Source: Apoderus coryli
Taxonomy: Eukaryota; Arthropoda; Insecta; Coleoptera; Attelabidae
DNA: 64,000 nucleotides
Assembly: GCA_911728435.2 (NCBI GenBank)
Contig: OU452198.1
Coordinates: 21,362,001 to 21,426,000 of the forward strand
Direction of reading: 5' to 3'
A program made the translations under genes and the position numbers. The notes below the pieces were generated by a model. It searched no databases. It was not told the origin of the DNA and worked only from the letters and a program-made list of their open reading frames with translations. Positions 11,101 to 21,059 of this stretch are shown piece by piece (positions within the stretch are counted from its first letter, which is position 1; every line of letters starts with the position of its first letter).

Positions 11101-11385
11101 CAATTGGAGTGACAATAATTAGAGGTGCCAATTACTGGTAAATTATGAGGGGCCAATTATTAGGAAACTATGCCAATCATTGGTGAAATTACATATTTGA
11201 GCATTTAAGATAATATGTGGATTTTTGAGATATCAATCAGGCTAAATTTACTCAGAAAACAGTAATAGACGTCAACAACATCTATATAAATAAATTCACC
11301 TAGGTAGTGGTATAACTCCACATATTAACTTGTAACAAACGTTGGATGATACCTTAAAGTGCCAACTATTAGGTATCTTACCCTA
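8174..11385 (+). mobile_element. pogo/Tigger-like DNA transposon with TIRs and subterminal repeats
   Basis: The ends are imperfect inverted repeats of about 27 bp. The left one (8174-8200) reads TAGGGTAAAAGACCTAATAG then TTGGCAC. The right one (11359-11385) is its reverse complement with two or three differences. Inside both ends, the motif TGCCAAyxATTrG and its complement recur: about five times in 8190-8640 and about five times in 11090-11375. Subterminal sites of this kind commonly bind the transposase. The flanking TA required by pogo-type insertion is compatible with the boundary, but the exact base is uncertain. Confidence 0.7.
8800..11023 (+). pseudogene. pogo/Tigger-like transposase (DDE_1), frameshifted
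   Basis: Cut-and-paste transposase. The N-terminus has a helix-turn-helix (residues about 15-50, with TVAKKFAIPRSTL), followed by a CENP-B-type region (FLSRHP near residue 125). The catalytic core follows: FNGGETSF, then after a frameshift near 9535, FVDGYKTH and RILQPADVSCF. The usual first Asp (normally N-x-DET) is Gly here, so the DDD triad is broken as well as the frame. The C-terminus has an acidic/lysine-rich linker and a PHD-like finger (CYICVTNIY...CRKC...YHHNC...CPTC). The start at 8800 precedes the HTH and an AATAAA-like site follows the stop at 11023. It is the only gene in the element. Confidence 0.88.
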
Positions 11386-11389
11386 CTAC

Positions 11390-12595
11390 CCTAACCAGTA
11401 AACATAATACTAGAGAAAAAGGTAGTAACCGTTGTAATAATACAGTATGAAAGTTGTAACTGCATTAATACTAAGGCAAAAAGTAGTAAGTGTCCATCTT
11501 AAATCCTTACATTTTGTCGGTTACCACGAAGCAACCTTAGTAATATGAATAATAGGAGTAGATACGACTTTATTAAATGTGGTTTTTAAGATATGTGCCT
11601 GTTACATACCACCTTTAAACCTTCTTATTATGTAGAACTAATTGCATAGAACCCGCTGGATACTTTAACTCATTTGGTCAAAAAATGTAGATACGACGAC
11701 CTTTGTGCTTAGCACGGCAGCGTACTAGTATGAATAAGTTAGATTAATTCTAGTTTTTCTCTAATTCAGATGTAATCTTATTTTTAAGAGTTTGGACTTC
11801 TCAGTTTTGATAAAGTTTAAGAATTCTTTTCTAATTATTGTAAAGTAGCATAAGGTACTATTTCAGTTTAAAAAGTCCAATTCATTTTCAGTTCCTGAAA
11901 TAGTAAGTTTTTTAAAGCTCTTAATAGTGAATCGACGAAAAGTTTTTCAGTAAGTTCTTTTGTTTATTCTTTTTAATGCCTCTAAAGTTAAAGACCTTTT
12001 TGTTTCTAATTCAGTTTCAGTAAAGTTTAAGTTTGTTTCTTTTAGTAATTGTTTAATATTTCGAATAGTCGATGTTAAAGTCTGTTATAATTGTCAGAAC
12101 AAGTATAATTAGAGTTGTGTGCGCAAATTAATAATAAATTTATACATATTTATTTCTTTTATTGTTATACATTTTTATTATTTATAATTAAATTATTGTT
12201 TTTATAGCCCCAAATCTTGTGTTTTTATTTGAGGTAAAGCTTCTAATAGGTTGGGGAAAGCTTTAGATCTATCTTAGTAAATAGAAGGGTCATTTAAAGC
12301 GTGTTTTTCATATAAATAAAGTGTGTTAAGTTACCTGTGACATCTATGAAGTATAGCGATCCACAGTCATAAAGATCAGTTAGTTTTATTTTAATACAGG
12401 ATACTAAAGTTTGATATTCGTTGTACTTTCATCAATTAAAACCTAAAAGTAAAAGCCGTTCGTAAAACTTATTATCGAACCCGGGTACAGTTTAAATAGC
12501 ATAATCGAGGTTCACTTGGACTGAGGCTTTTAACCAGATTTTTTTTCTAAGTGTATACAAGACCCGCTAATTTAAATTGTCGCAAAGCTACCAAA
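11390..12595. other. No gene; AT-rich, possible retrotransposon leader
   Basis: No coding frame or RNA gene is seen. The right part precedes a Gypsy gag fragment and could include its 5' LTR or leader. I could not find a second LTR copy in the window, so no boundaries are offered. Confidence 0.4.
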
Positions 12596-12597
12596 AT

Positions 12598-12995
12598 ATG
12601 GAACAAAAGACAGAATGTGCGCAACTATTAACGCTAACTGCGGAAGGGGATTCCGAATTTATAATACATTCATATTTACCCAATAAGAAACAGACAATTT
12701 AGATGCATTAGTCCAAAAATTTGAGGACATTTTAGTCCGAAGAAGAATTTGACGTACCAAAGAGATATTTTATTATCACGCAAGCAACGAGAATCCAAAT
12801 CATAAAACAATACATAACAGAACTCAAGAACTTCGCACTGTCGTTTGAGTTAGGTGCCCTAAGAGACAGTATTGTGAAGGATATTTTGACTTGTGGACTT
12901 GAGAGCGATAACGTGAAAGAAGATCCACAAACCCTTGAAGATGTCATTAAAACCTGGTGCAGCAAAAAAACGAACTGAAAAACTGCTAACATTAA
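12598..12995 (+). pseudogene. Ty3/Gypsy gag fragment
   Basis: Starting at the ATG at 12598 (MEQKTECAQLLT), the frame breaks at about 12700. It resumes through QATRIQIIKQYITELKNF, ALRDSIVKDILTCG and a short tail to 12977. The pattern YITELKNFA...LRDSIVKDIL-CG is typical of the capsid region of insect Gypsy gag, where the usual partner text is LRDR(L/I)VCGI. No zinc knuckle remains. It stops abruptly where a LINE fragment begins at about 13000. Confidence 0.6.
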
Positions 12996-12999
12996 GCAG

Positions 13000-13266
13000 G
13001 AGTTGCGAGGAACTATAGAAATCCTCACTGGGCATTGCACCCTGAAAAGCCACCTAAATAAGATGGGGCTGTATAGCGGGGATCTGCAATGTAGATTGTG
13101 TAATGGGGCAGTTGAAACAGCTTACCATCTGATATGTCAGTGTGTAGCCTTACAGCGAAGGCGACACGCTATTTTTGGGCATGCGCTGATTGCGCCAGCA
13201 GATGTTGACACCCAACTCATAACTGAACTCCACAAGTTAGTGGAGGGTACAGGGTTGTTGGATTAG
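13000..13266 (+). pseudogene. LINE RNase H tail fragment
   Basis: An 87-codon open frame contains LTGHCTLKSHLNKMG, CRLCN, ETAYHLICQC and RRRHAIFG. This is the classic C-terminal tail of R1/I/LOA-like LINE ORF2 proteins: the end of RNase H followed by a CCHC-like finger (C-x2-C-x8-H-x4-C). Everything upstream is missing, consistent with a 5'-truncated copy or a remnant joined to the Gypsy gag fragment. The stop at 13264-13266 matches the normal end of the protein. Confidence 0.75.
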
Positions 13267-13448
13267 GTGACATACAATACGGGGACATTTCACAATAAGC
13301 CCATGAAGCTGCAGTGAAACCGAGGACTTATGTCAAATCTATTATATACATATTCGAAATTACTTATAGTAATAGTCATATTTAAATATTCTTGAAATAA
13401 AAGTCGACCTCCACACAATAAATTTAATAAAAATTCTCAACAAATGTT

Positions 13449-13489
13449 ACCATACATGTTTCACTGCTCCGGGCTGCATCATCAGTGGT
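13449..13489 (-). ncRNA. Hammerhead-like motif, left arm of insertion 1
   Basis: On the minus strand: stem I ACCA, core CUGAUGA, one extra U, stem II GCAGC-CCGGA-GCAGU with one mismatch, GAAA, palindromic stem III ACAUGU, cleavage position A, and stem I partner UGGU. Because of the inserted U and the imperfect stem II, activity is doubtful. Confidence 0.5.
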
Positions 13490-13852
13490 TATAAGAGAAA
13501 ATTGACGAAAAGCTATGTTATTTAACTAAATTAGTACATATTATTTTGGGAATTTTATTTATTAACTCTAGAAATAAGAATGTATATATTATTTTCAATT
13601 GCACCAAAATGATTTGAACTTTAAACTTACCATTGTGTGAAAAAATAAAAATAGTTTTAAATGTTTAACGACAATTAATTTAACAATAAATTTTTATTTT
13701 TTCACACAATGGTAAGTTTAAAGTTCAAATCATTTTGGTGCAATTGAAAATAATATATACATTCTTATTTCTAGAGTTAATAAATAAAATTCCCAAAATA
13801 ATATGTACTAATTTAGTTAAATAACATAGCTTTTCGTCAATTTTCTCTTATA

Positions 13853-13893
13853 ACCACTGATGATGCAGCCCGGAGCTGTGAAACATGTATGGT
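13853..13893 (+). ncRNA. Hammerhead-like motif, right arm of insertion 1
   Basis: Same organisation as the left-arm copy but with stem II GCAGC/GCUGU, which pairs throughout if one G-U pair is allowed. It also has the extra U after CUGAUGA and palindromic ACAUGU in stem III. It is therefore the better folded of the two copies. Confidence 0.55.
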
Positions 13894-14149
13894 AACATTT
13901 GTTGAGAATTTTTATTAAATTTATTGTGTGGAGGTCGACTTTTATTTCAAGAATATTTAACTATTCTACTCCACTTCAGTATGGACTACTTCTTTCGAAT
14001 AGTCATATTTTCTTATTTTAAAATTTTTTTCTCTCTTTTTCTTTTTTTCTTTAATTATATACAGTTCTGCTTTGCTTTTAACAAGAACATCATATATTAC
14101 TTGGTTGTAGGCCTATTTTCTTTTTATGTTTAGGGAATAAACCGTGGTT

Positions 14150-14745
14150 ACTTCTAAGTCGACACATTGACTTTATGAGGGTTCTATTATATTCGGCGTT
14201 GAGCCATGGTTTCTTTCTTATTTTTGGTTCAATCTGTTTATAGAATTGGCCTGTTTGAGAGTTTTTATAGATCTATTGTATGAAATGTGTTAACATAATT
14301 CTAGAATTTCCAAAACGATATAGTTTGCGTGTTTCATATTTGTGGCACTTGCAATCGCTTTTATGGCTGATTGGCTATCCGAAAATATGGCGGACTTGTG
14401 GTTTCGGTTGTAGATGTTGCAATATTTTAATGCCTCTGTAACAGCTACTAATTCTGCAGTGAATATAGAAGTAATGTTTGGGTTGTAACTTATATTTGTA
14501 TTTTTTCTTTTAAGTACTCAACTGTTAAATCGACATCTATCCCACGTACTACCCCTTGTCTATAAACTGCTTGTTTAGCAATACATGATTCATAACCTTT
14601 GTCTTGCAATTTTTATGAAGTTATTTGCTGAAATTTTATCGCGAAACTTAATTCTAATTTTATTTCTTACAGCTAAATATATTTTTTTAATTTTATTATC
14701 CAGTTCAGGAAACAACTGTAACACTACTACTCCAACATTAATGGG
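14150..14745 (-). pseudogene. I-like LINE fragment: linker plus RNase H
   Basis: Reading down from 14745: AVRNKIRIKFRDKISANNFI, then GYESCIAKQAVYRQG, then the RNase H core SIFTAELVAVTEALKYC and IFSDSQSAIKAI, ending near 14150. The ITAEL-like Glu and the SDSQSA Asp are recognisable RNase H catalytic-site motifs of I-clade LINE ORF2 proteins. Several stops are present, and both upstream RT and the downstream end are missing. Confidence 0.65.
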
Positions 14746-14799
14746 ATTGGATTTTTTTGAAGTCTTTTTGTTTGTTTTCAATAAAGACATGACAAGGGC

Positions 14800-15729
14800 C
14801 CATATCAAATTGGTTATAGAAAAATTGTTTACGTTTTCTCTGGATAACCTAGTTGAAAATAATATTATCGAAAAAACAAATGAAAGTTCATGGGTAAATG
14901 CAATTGTGATACTAAAGAACAGTACTGCTGACTTGAGAATTTGCTTCGATCCTCAAGATTTAACAGGTAATAAGACATCACTATTTCCTCCTCCCAACGA
15001 TAGACAAGTTAGTAGTTAAAGGGGGCGGATTAGAGTATTTAACATCTTTGATGCGACCCAGGCATTCTTCATAATACACTTAGATGAATATAGTTTCAAA
15101 TTGTGCACTTCTGCGACTCCATTCGGGAGATATAGATTTTTACGCATGCCCTATGGGATTTCAAGCGCTCCAGTAGTATTTTAGGAAACGATCAGTGAAA
15201 TTTTTAGTCAACTTTACAAAACTTCATGAACGGTTAGAGTCAGTATTGAAGGAGGCAGCTAAAAATAATATAAGATTCAATAAAACTAAATGTGTTCGCA
15301 TTAAATGAAGTAAAGTATATGGGACATACAATTTCTAACATAGGTTTGACCCCAGATTATTCGAAAGTTTCGGCTATAAAAATTATGCCAAGACCGGAAA
15401 ACGTTTTGCGATGTTCAATGATTTTCAGGTCTTATTACTTATGTAGGAAGATTTGTGCAAAACTTGTCAGAAAAAACTGCCGCATTAAGGTCTAAAAAAA
15501 GATGGAACCAGATTAACGAAAAAGCATTTACTACTCGGAAAGAAATGTGTGTAAAGCTCCATGCTTAAAATTTTTTGATATTAAAAAACAGTACAAAACT
15601 GTAGATGCCTTTAAAAGGACGGTTTGGGCGCGTCGTTTCTTCAGGATGGTAAAGGAAACTCAAAAATGGTATGCTCAGATAGAGAAAGAGCTTTTAGCTA
15701 TTTCGTTGAGATTTTCATGTCATGTGTAA
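14800..15729 (+). pseudogene. Ty3/Gypsy pol remnant (reverse transcriptase and RNase H)
   Basis: In order: LDNLVENNIIEKTNESSWVN and LRICFDPQDL (early RT motifs), then in another frame ATPFGRYRFLRMPYGISSAP (about 15115-15175). The YVDD block is deleted. Next come NEVKYMGHTISNIGL and YSKVSAIKIMPRPEN (about 15300-15400), and finally KWYAQIEKELLAI (about 15665-15705), the start of RNase H. It has many frameshifts and internal deletions. It may belong with the gag fragment at 12598, with the intervening LINE and foldback pieces inserted later; I infer this from order and strand only. Confidence 0.75.
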
Positions 15730-16285
15730 AATGAATAAATACATAAAAAATATACTAGGTAAATTGTAAATAGGTATATGGTATATATTTATATTATCAT
15801 CTTTCTCGATGGAATAATATTTTACGCGATTTTAAAGTGTTTTGTATTTTTTAGTAGAAATTTAAAGTTTTAAAATTATTGTGAAAGTAAAAACAATTGT
15901 GCCAATTTTATGTTAATGATTCAAATGAAACTGTCGTTCATCCACTTAAACTTGGTTTATTAAATGCAGGTTATTTTCATTACAAAATGGCAGCAGATAT
16001 ATTTCGATCCTCTAAGGAATCATATTCAGTGCTTACATCTATAGAACTGTATACAGTTCAACGTATTTGACTAAAAGAATCAAGTAACATTATGATTACA
16101 TAGGTCTAATATTAGGACATCGTACCTGATTTGTGTGATTATTGCTAATTTATGTGGTTATATTGTGGTATTACATTTAATACGAAGTCTAGAAAAAGGG
16201 ATGTTACATTAATAATATTAGAAATGGGCTTGTTTAACAAAACAAGACTTAAAATCCGAGAGTTTGTCTGTCAACCACTATACTT

Positions 16286-16329
16286 TCACCAGACGGCCGT
16301 TTCGTCGATCCACGACTCATCAGTGGTGA
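16286..16329 (-). ncRNA. Hammerhead ribozyme, complete core
   Basis: On the minus strand: stem I UCACCA pairs perfectly with UGGUGA (6 bp), core CUGAUGA, stem II GUCG-UGGAU-CGAC, GAAA, self-complementary ACGGCCGU, GUC cleavage triplet. The core is the same as at 4531-4572. Confidence 0.85.
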
Positions 16330-16460
16330 TCGGTCAGTAGTTGACAGCCAAACTCTCGTAAATAATGTGGTATATACCCCACACGGTACAGAGATGTAAA
16401 AGGATGTGTTTGGCGACATCTAGTTTTATCGTTGGTAGTACGCCGAGTGAACAACAGTTC

Positions 16461-16498
16461 CTGATGAGTCGTGGATCGACGAAACGGCCGTCTGGTGA
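16461..16498 (+). ncRNA. Hammerhead core lacking its 5' stem I strand
   Basis: CUGAUGA, stem II, GAAA and stem III are identical to the intact copies. However, the A' copy is joined directly to block B at CUGAUGA, so the CACCA strand of stem I is missing. It should not cleave in cis as it stands. Confidence 0.75.
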
Positions 16499-16747
16499 AA
16501 GTATAGTGGTTGACAGACAAACTCTCGGATTTTAAGTCTTGTTTTGTTAAACAAGCCCATTTCAAATATATGCGATCCCGCTTAAGGGAGTATCGGCGCG
16601 TCTATGTGTTGGTAGTTGCTTTATGGGGTCAGAGACCTCCCAGGCAGCCGATATAGGAACTGTTGCTCACTCGGCGTACTACCAACGATAAAACTAGATG
16701 TCGCCAAACACATCCTTTTACATTAATAATATTATATTATAGCCCGT

Positions 16748-17142
16748 ATAAGTGATGCTTACTTGTGTGAAAAAAAAAATGTTTTAATTTATATCATTCA
16801 ACACAACGGTCATTGATTGATTTTTCTTCTTTTTCATGCTTAAGAATTACGTAAACTTGATAATAAATGGGGATGATTTGCGTTTTATTACAATTACAAT
16901 ATAAAAATAGTGGTCATTTGTCATTTTAACTGCATAGGTGTACTTTTTAGGGAGAGGTAGCGTGTGACATTAGAACTGATTTGAGGGAGATGTTTTAGAC
17001 CATAGATTAATTTCTTTGAGAGAGGTTGATATTATTTGCTATGTCCATAGATGTGATATTTAGGGAGATCAAGGTTGAACGCTAATTTGATGTCTGTGTA
17101 TGTTCAAGTTAGAATTGGTTATTTCAATTGTTAGGTTATTTT
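16748..17142. other. No gene; AT-rich PLE 3' flank
   Basis: No coding signal is seen. It lies just downstream (minus sense) of the PLE and may include its 3' untranslated part. Confidence 0.4.
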
Positions 17143-19880
17143 TTATGTAGCTAGTGGGGCAAGGTTATGGGATAGGTATAGAAATGGAGTCACAGGTCTG
17201 TTGTTATTATTGGGAGATATTAAGAAGTTTAGGGATTTTAGGAAAGGGTAACATTCGAAATCAATTTGATCATTAAGGCATACATGGTTCTGATCATTTA
17301 TGGATCTGAAGATCTCAATGCACTCTAGGACATTAAGTTTAATGCCTTTGTCGCATTGAACATCTTTTTTTAATAACACCTAGAAATCCAGCACTTTACT
17401 GGTGGGAAAAAAAGTTTTTTGAATATTTTCAAAGCACACTTGATTTTTCGAAATTAAAATTATGGACCAAATTAGTTTCTATCCAAGCAGGGCTGAACCG
17501 CTGAAGATAAGGTTTCAACTCAAAAAATTTCAGCCTTTTTCACCTATTGTTGCGTCGATATGGGGACACACTGTATATTATTGATAGTTTTCATAGGGTA
17601 GTGATTGTTTACTGCTATTGTTTGGATGTCATTAAGTTCTAGGTTAAAATTCTCTAATGTCGTTGGTATGTGGAACAACCTATGGAAATAAGAGTGGAAG
17701 GCATATTTATGTGTGCTTGGATGGCATGACTGATATGGTATAACTGTGTCCGTGTTAGTTGGTTTACGGTATATAGAAAAGTCTAATTTGTTATTAATGA
17801 TTTTAATTTTTAAATCCAAAAATGCTATGGTACTCTCCACTTCCGTCTCCGTGGTGAACTCTATTTTGGGGTGTATATTATTCAAGAAATTAAGGAACAG
17901 CGTTAAGTCTACATCTTCACCATTGAACACTACAAACGTATCATCCACATAACGGGCGTAAAAGCTAAGATATCTAGCGTAAGGGCTGTTAAATATAGTA
18001 TTCTCTAAGTTGTTCATGAACACTTCTGCTAAGAGTGGTGATAAATTCGAACCCATAGCCAGTCCGTCAATTTGTCTGTAATATTTGGAATCAAAGACGA
18101 AAAAATTTTGTTCTGAGGTGACATCTAAAAGTTTAGCTATGTCTCGTATTTGTGTGTTGGATAGGGTTTCTGATGTTTGAAGTAGGTTTTTAATCAATGC
18201 TGAACTTTCGTTGGGAGGTACAGATGGCAAAAGATTCTTCACATCAAATGAGACCAGCTTAGCGTTGTTCGGGATTATTAGGTTATGGGTTTTATCCATG
18301 AGGTCATATGAATTGTTTATAGTATGGTTGTTACTGAAGTTTGTATGTGTTTTCAAAATGTAATTGAGCCACTATGCAAGTTTAGAGGCAGGTGAGTTAT
18401 TATGACACAGAATTGGTCTAGCTGGCAGGTTTTCTTTGTGTATTTTTATTTGTGCCCTGAGCAAAGGTATGCGTGTGTTCATAGATTGGAGATTATATTT
18501 AGTTTTGCCCAATTCTTTCAAAGTTAATTTAGTATCTTCAAGAGTTTTTTTTAGTTTCTTCATATAGGTTGGTAGTGGATTTAAATTGATTATCTCGAAG
18601 TCAGGGTTGTCAAAAAATTCATTGATTTTATTAATATAGAATTGTTTTTCACATACAACTATGCAATTGCCCTTATCTGCTTTGGTAATTATTAGGTTTT
18701 GGTCAATAAGTTTCTGTTTAATGTTATTTATATGTTTCATGTTCTTGTCAACTATGTATGTGTTAGAATTTTTATAAGTGTCGTTTAATACATTAAAGGT
18801 TTCAGTTCTAATTTTGTGTTTGTGGTCTCATTAATTGTTTCACATTCTGCTGTTAGTGTTAGTAATTGTTTACGTGTAGGGTGAACATGTAAGTTGTATT
18901 TCAGACCTAGCTCTTATGTGTTGTGAAGTTAGCGTTGGATAGGTTCAGTGTTGTGAAAGTTAGTCGGGGTAAGTGCGGATGTGACATTGAATTCTTGTGT
19001 GAAAATTTCATTATTGAATTGGGTATTTTCTTCGCTAATGTTGTTATTATTATAGTCATTGTTGGCTCTCTATTATTAAATTGATTTTGTTTGTAGGATA
19101 GCTTTTTGATTTTATTATTTATGCGTTCAAACTTGTAAAAAATTGTATATAAAATTCTACATTATTCTGTTTTGAACAAAATATTATCTATTATGCAGCT
19201 ATTGTACCTACTATAAAACGAACGGTTTTTTTTTTTTACTTGTCAGTGCTTAGTGGTAAAACCAGTATTACAGATAATATAACGATATCGACAGGGGTTG
19301 TGCATTTTTAGTGTATTTCATCTCTTTTTCTTATATATAGTATCAGTCCAGTTTTAACAACGAACGTAAACGTAAGCATAAAAGAACGATATATTAACGG
19401 CCAATAATATAAATAATAGACTCTTCCATTTTCAATAATTTAGTAATTAAGTGTTTTGTTTAGTTTTAAGTGTTATAATAAATTTAAGATAACTAAAACA
19501 CAAAGAGTTTTATTACTAATCAGTCCGGTAATTAATAAACGTCATTTCAAATCACCTTTTTTTACAAAACTTGCTCTTACCTTTAATGTGTGTGTGTTGA
19601 ATGGCATTCTGTTGTAGGATGTCCCATTCTACATTCGTAAGCTTAGAGGTTAATTGCATATAAATGTATTTGAGCTTAATATCTAGGATATTGAGTTTAA
19701 AGTAATGTTTTTTCACTTCCTCCTTGATCCATACACGTTTTGCTTTGTTGATAGCTGTTGTGGCTAACGTTGTTGTTATTGGGCTTCGTATGTTTACATA
19801 TTGTAAGCTGTCTTCTTAGACATTCATTATTAAAGTAGATGTCCAGTAGTGTTGTTTTACGTTTGAAATGCAGCAGCTTA
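17143..19880 (-). pseudogene. Penelope-like element (PLE) reverse transcriptase, nearly full length
   Basis: Retroelement polymerase related to telomerase RT. Reading down from 19880: an N-terminal block (KHYFKLNILDIKLKYIYMQL, 19740-19660), a broken stretch, then LHVHPTRKQLL (about 18880), ITKADKGNCIVV (18740-18372) and RPILCHN. After one in-frame stop (18372-18374) come SFDVKNLLPSVPP, QIDGLAMGSNLSPLLAEVFM, the catalytic YVDDTFVVF and FLDLKI (18356-17544). The frame 17379-17143 holds KGIKLNVLECIEIFR and LNDQIDFE, the C-terminal end of PLE GIY-YIG endonucleases. The endonuclease core (GVYIGxT) is missing: 17380-17543 is unrelated sequence. RT is otherwise well preserved, so this is a fairly recent copy. 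It sits beside a hammerhead foldback, consistent with that family using its machinery. Confidence 0.88.
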
Positions 19881-19896
19881 TACTCTCGGACCAGAA

Positions 19897-20274
19897 ATGC
19901 TAGACTTGATCAATTTTAACGAAGTAGTCCATGATACTGTGGATAATCAATTTAATGATTCAAATGAAACTGTCGTTCATCCACTCAAACTTGGTTTATT
20001 AAATGCAAGTTATTTTCATTACAAAATGGCAGCAGACATGTTTCGATTCTCTAAGGAATCATCTTCAGTGCTTACATCTATAGAACTGTATACATTTCAA
20101 CGTATTTCACTAAAAGAATCAAGTAACATTATGATTACATAGGTCTAATATTGGTACATCGTACCTGATTTGTGTGATTATTGCTAATTTATGTGGTTAT
20201 ATTGTGGTATTACATTTAATACGAAGTCTAGAAAAAAGGGAAGTTACATTAATAATATTATATTATAGCCCGTA
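19897..20274 (+). repeat. Repeat U, copy 2, with an 81-codon frame of unknown function
   Basis: Direct repeat of 15925-16747 minus the foldback. An open frame at 19897-20142 starts MLDLINFNEVVHDT and contains HPLKLGLLNASYFHYKMAAD. I do not recognise it. It has no signal peptide or membrane segment. Being duplicated within 4 kb, it is probably part of a repeat family and not a host gene. Confidence 0.55.
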
Positions 20275-20718
20275 TTGTTAAATAATAAACTATATAATAA
20301 GATTATTTATCTTTAATAATAAATTTTATAAACTAAACGTGGCAACTGTGTGTGAGTGTGCGAAAGAGAATACGCGCGTCGGCCCCGCCAGTCTCCACTG
20401 AGGATCATTGCCTTTTTGAACGTCAACAACGTCGGCGGCGTATTAAAAAGACAGACAATAAATAGCATTTTTATTATTCAGAATAATGTATGTTTTTAGT
20501 TTTCATTTTATGTAATAATTGTTTCTACACTGTTTGTTATAATGATTAAACTATAGTAAAATAGTTATAACAGTCTTCTTCAATCAAGAACCACGTACCA
20601 GTCCATTATATCGAAGTTGAAACATAATTTGATCCATCGAACCGGATAAGAAGTAATATTGGCGTCGTTTTGGAGAAGAAAGCAACTATAAAACACACAA
20701 ACAGGTGGGCCAATTCCT

Positions 20719-20766
<48 letters not shown>

Positions 20767-20841
20767 CTAAGGGAAAATATTCACTTAATATATATATATA
20801 TAAATTTTGTTTTATAATATTTCGGCTAAATATATTTAAAC
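20275..20841. repeat. No gene; (TA)n microsatellite at 20722-20764
   Basis: No coding signal is seen. A pure TA run of about 43 bp lies at 20722-20764, with a shorter TA run near 20790-20801. A GC-richer patch at 20350-20440 is not explained. Confidence 0.75.
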
Positions 20842-21056
20842 TATTGTGTGTAAGGTTTTGGGGTGTCAGCCTGCTTTACCTCAGCAATATTTATATTCAT
20901 TTAATTGTAAAATTGATTTTTCTTACAAGTGTAATTTCATATTGTCGTTGTATTTTTTAGCCCTGAAGAAGGAATTAAAGTGTTCCGAACGCTTGGAAAG
21001 TAAAAAGAGTTTTAACTTATATAGGCTGACACCCCAAAACCTTACACACAATAGTT
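20842..21056. mobile_element. 215-bp inverted-repeat element flanked by TA runs
   Basis: The left end ACTATTGTGTGTAAGGTTTT plus the next 13 bases is repeated inverted at the right end (21024-21056), a TIR of about 33 bp with hardly any change. The centre contains CCTGAAGAAGG...TTCCGAAC, which resembles a degenerate hammerhead core. It has no meaningful coding capacity. It could be a MITE or a very short PLE-type derivative. Confidence 0.6.
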
Positions 21057-21059
21057 TAT

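Larger units (their letters stand above)
13384..13997. mobile_element. Palindromic PLE-type insertion 1 with 13-bp target duplication
   Basis: A near-perfect inverted repeat of 269-bp arms (13384-13652 and 13690-13958) surrounds a 37-bp loop. To the right is a single-copy tail (13959-13997) containing ACTCCACTTCAGTATGGACT. The insertion is flanked by AATAGTCATATTT at 13371-13383 and 13998-14010. Each arm carries a hammerhead-like core pointing outward. The tail and arm ends match the insertion at 27912-28308, showing one family. It encodes no protein. Confidence 0.85.
16221..16720. mobile_element. Rearranged PLE-type foldback 2 with hammerheads
   Basis: Two inverted pairs are interleaved. 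A (16222-16329) pairs with A' (16461-16562), and B (16393-16460) pairs with B' (16655-16722). A runs from AAATGGGCTTGTTTAAC to the hammerhead, and A' is its reverse complement. ATTAATAATATTA occurs on both sides (16208-16220 and 16722-16734), giving a target duplication of about 11-14 bp. The uninterrupted target exists as repeat U copy 2 at about 20250-20262. This proves the boundaries. It encodes no protein. Confidence 0.85.
15925..16747 (+). repeat. Repeat U, copy 1 (split by a foldback insertion)
   Basis: The sequence from GATTCAAATGAAACTGTCG onward, excluding 16221-16720, is a direct repeat of 19957-20274, ending at ATTATAGCCCGTAT. It would encode a relative of the 81-codon frame at 19897-20142 but contains a stop (TGA near 16069). 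The function is unknown. Confidence 0.75.

Noticed and set aside
20722..20764. TA run as an origin or centromere signal
   Set aside because: Ordinary microsatellite; no supporting sequence.
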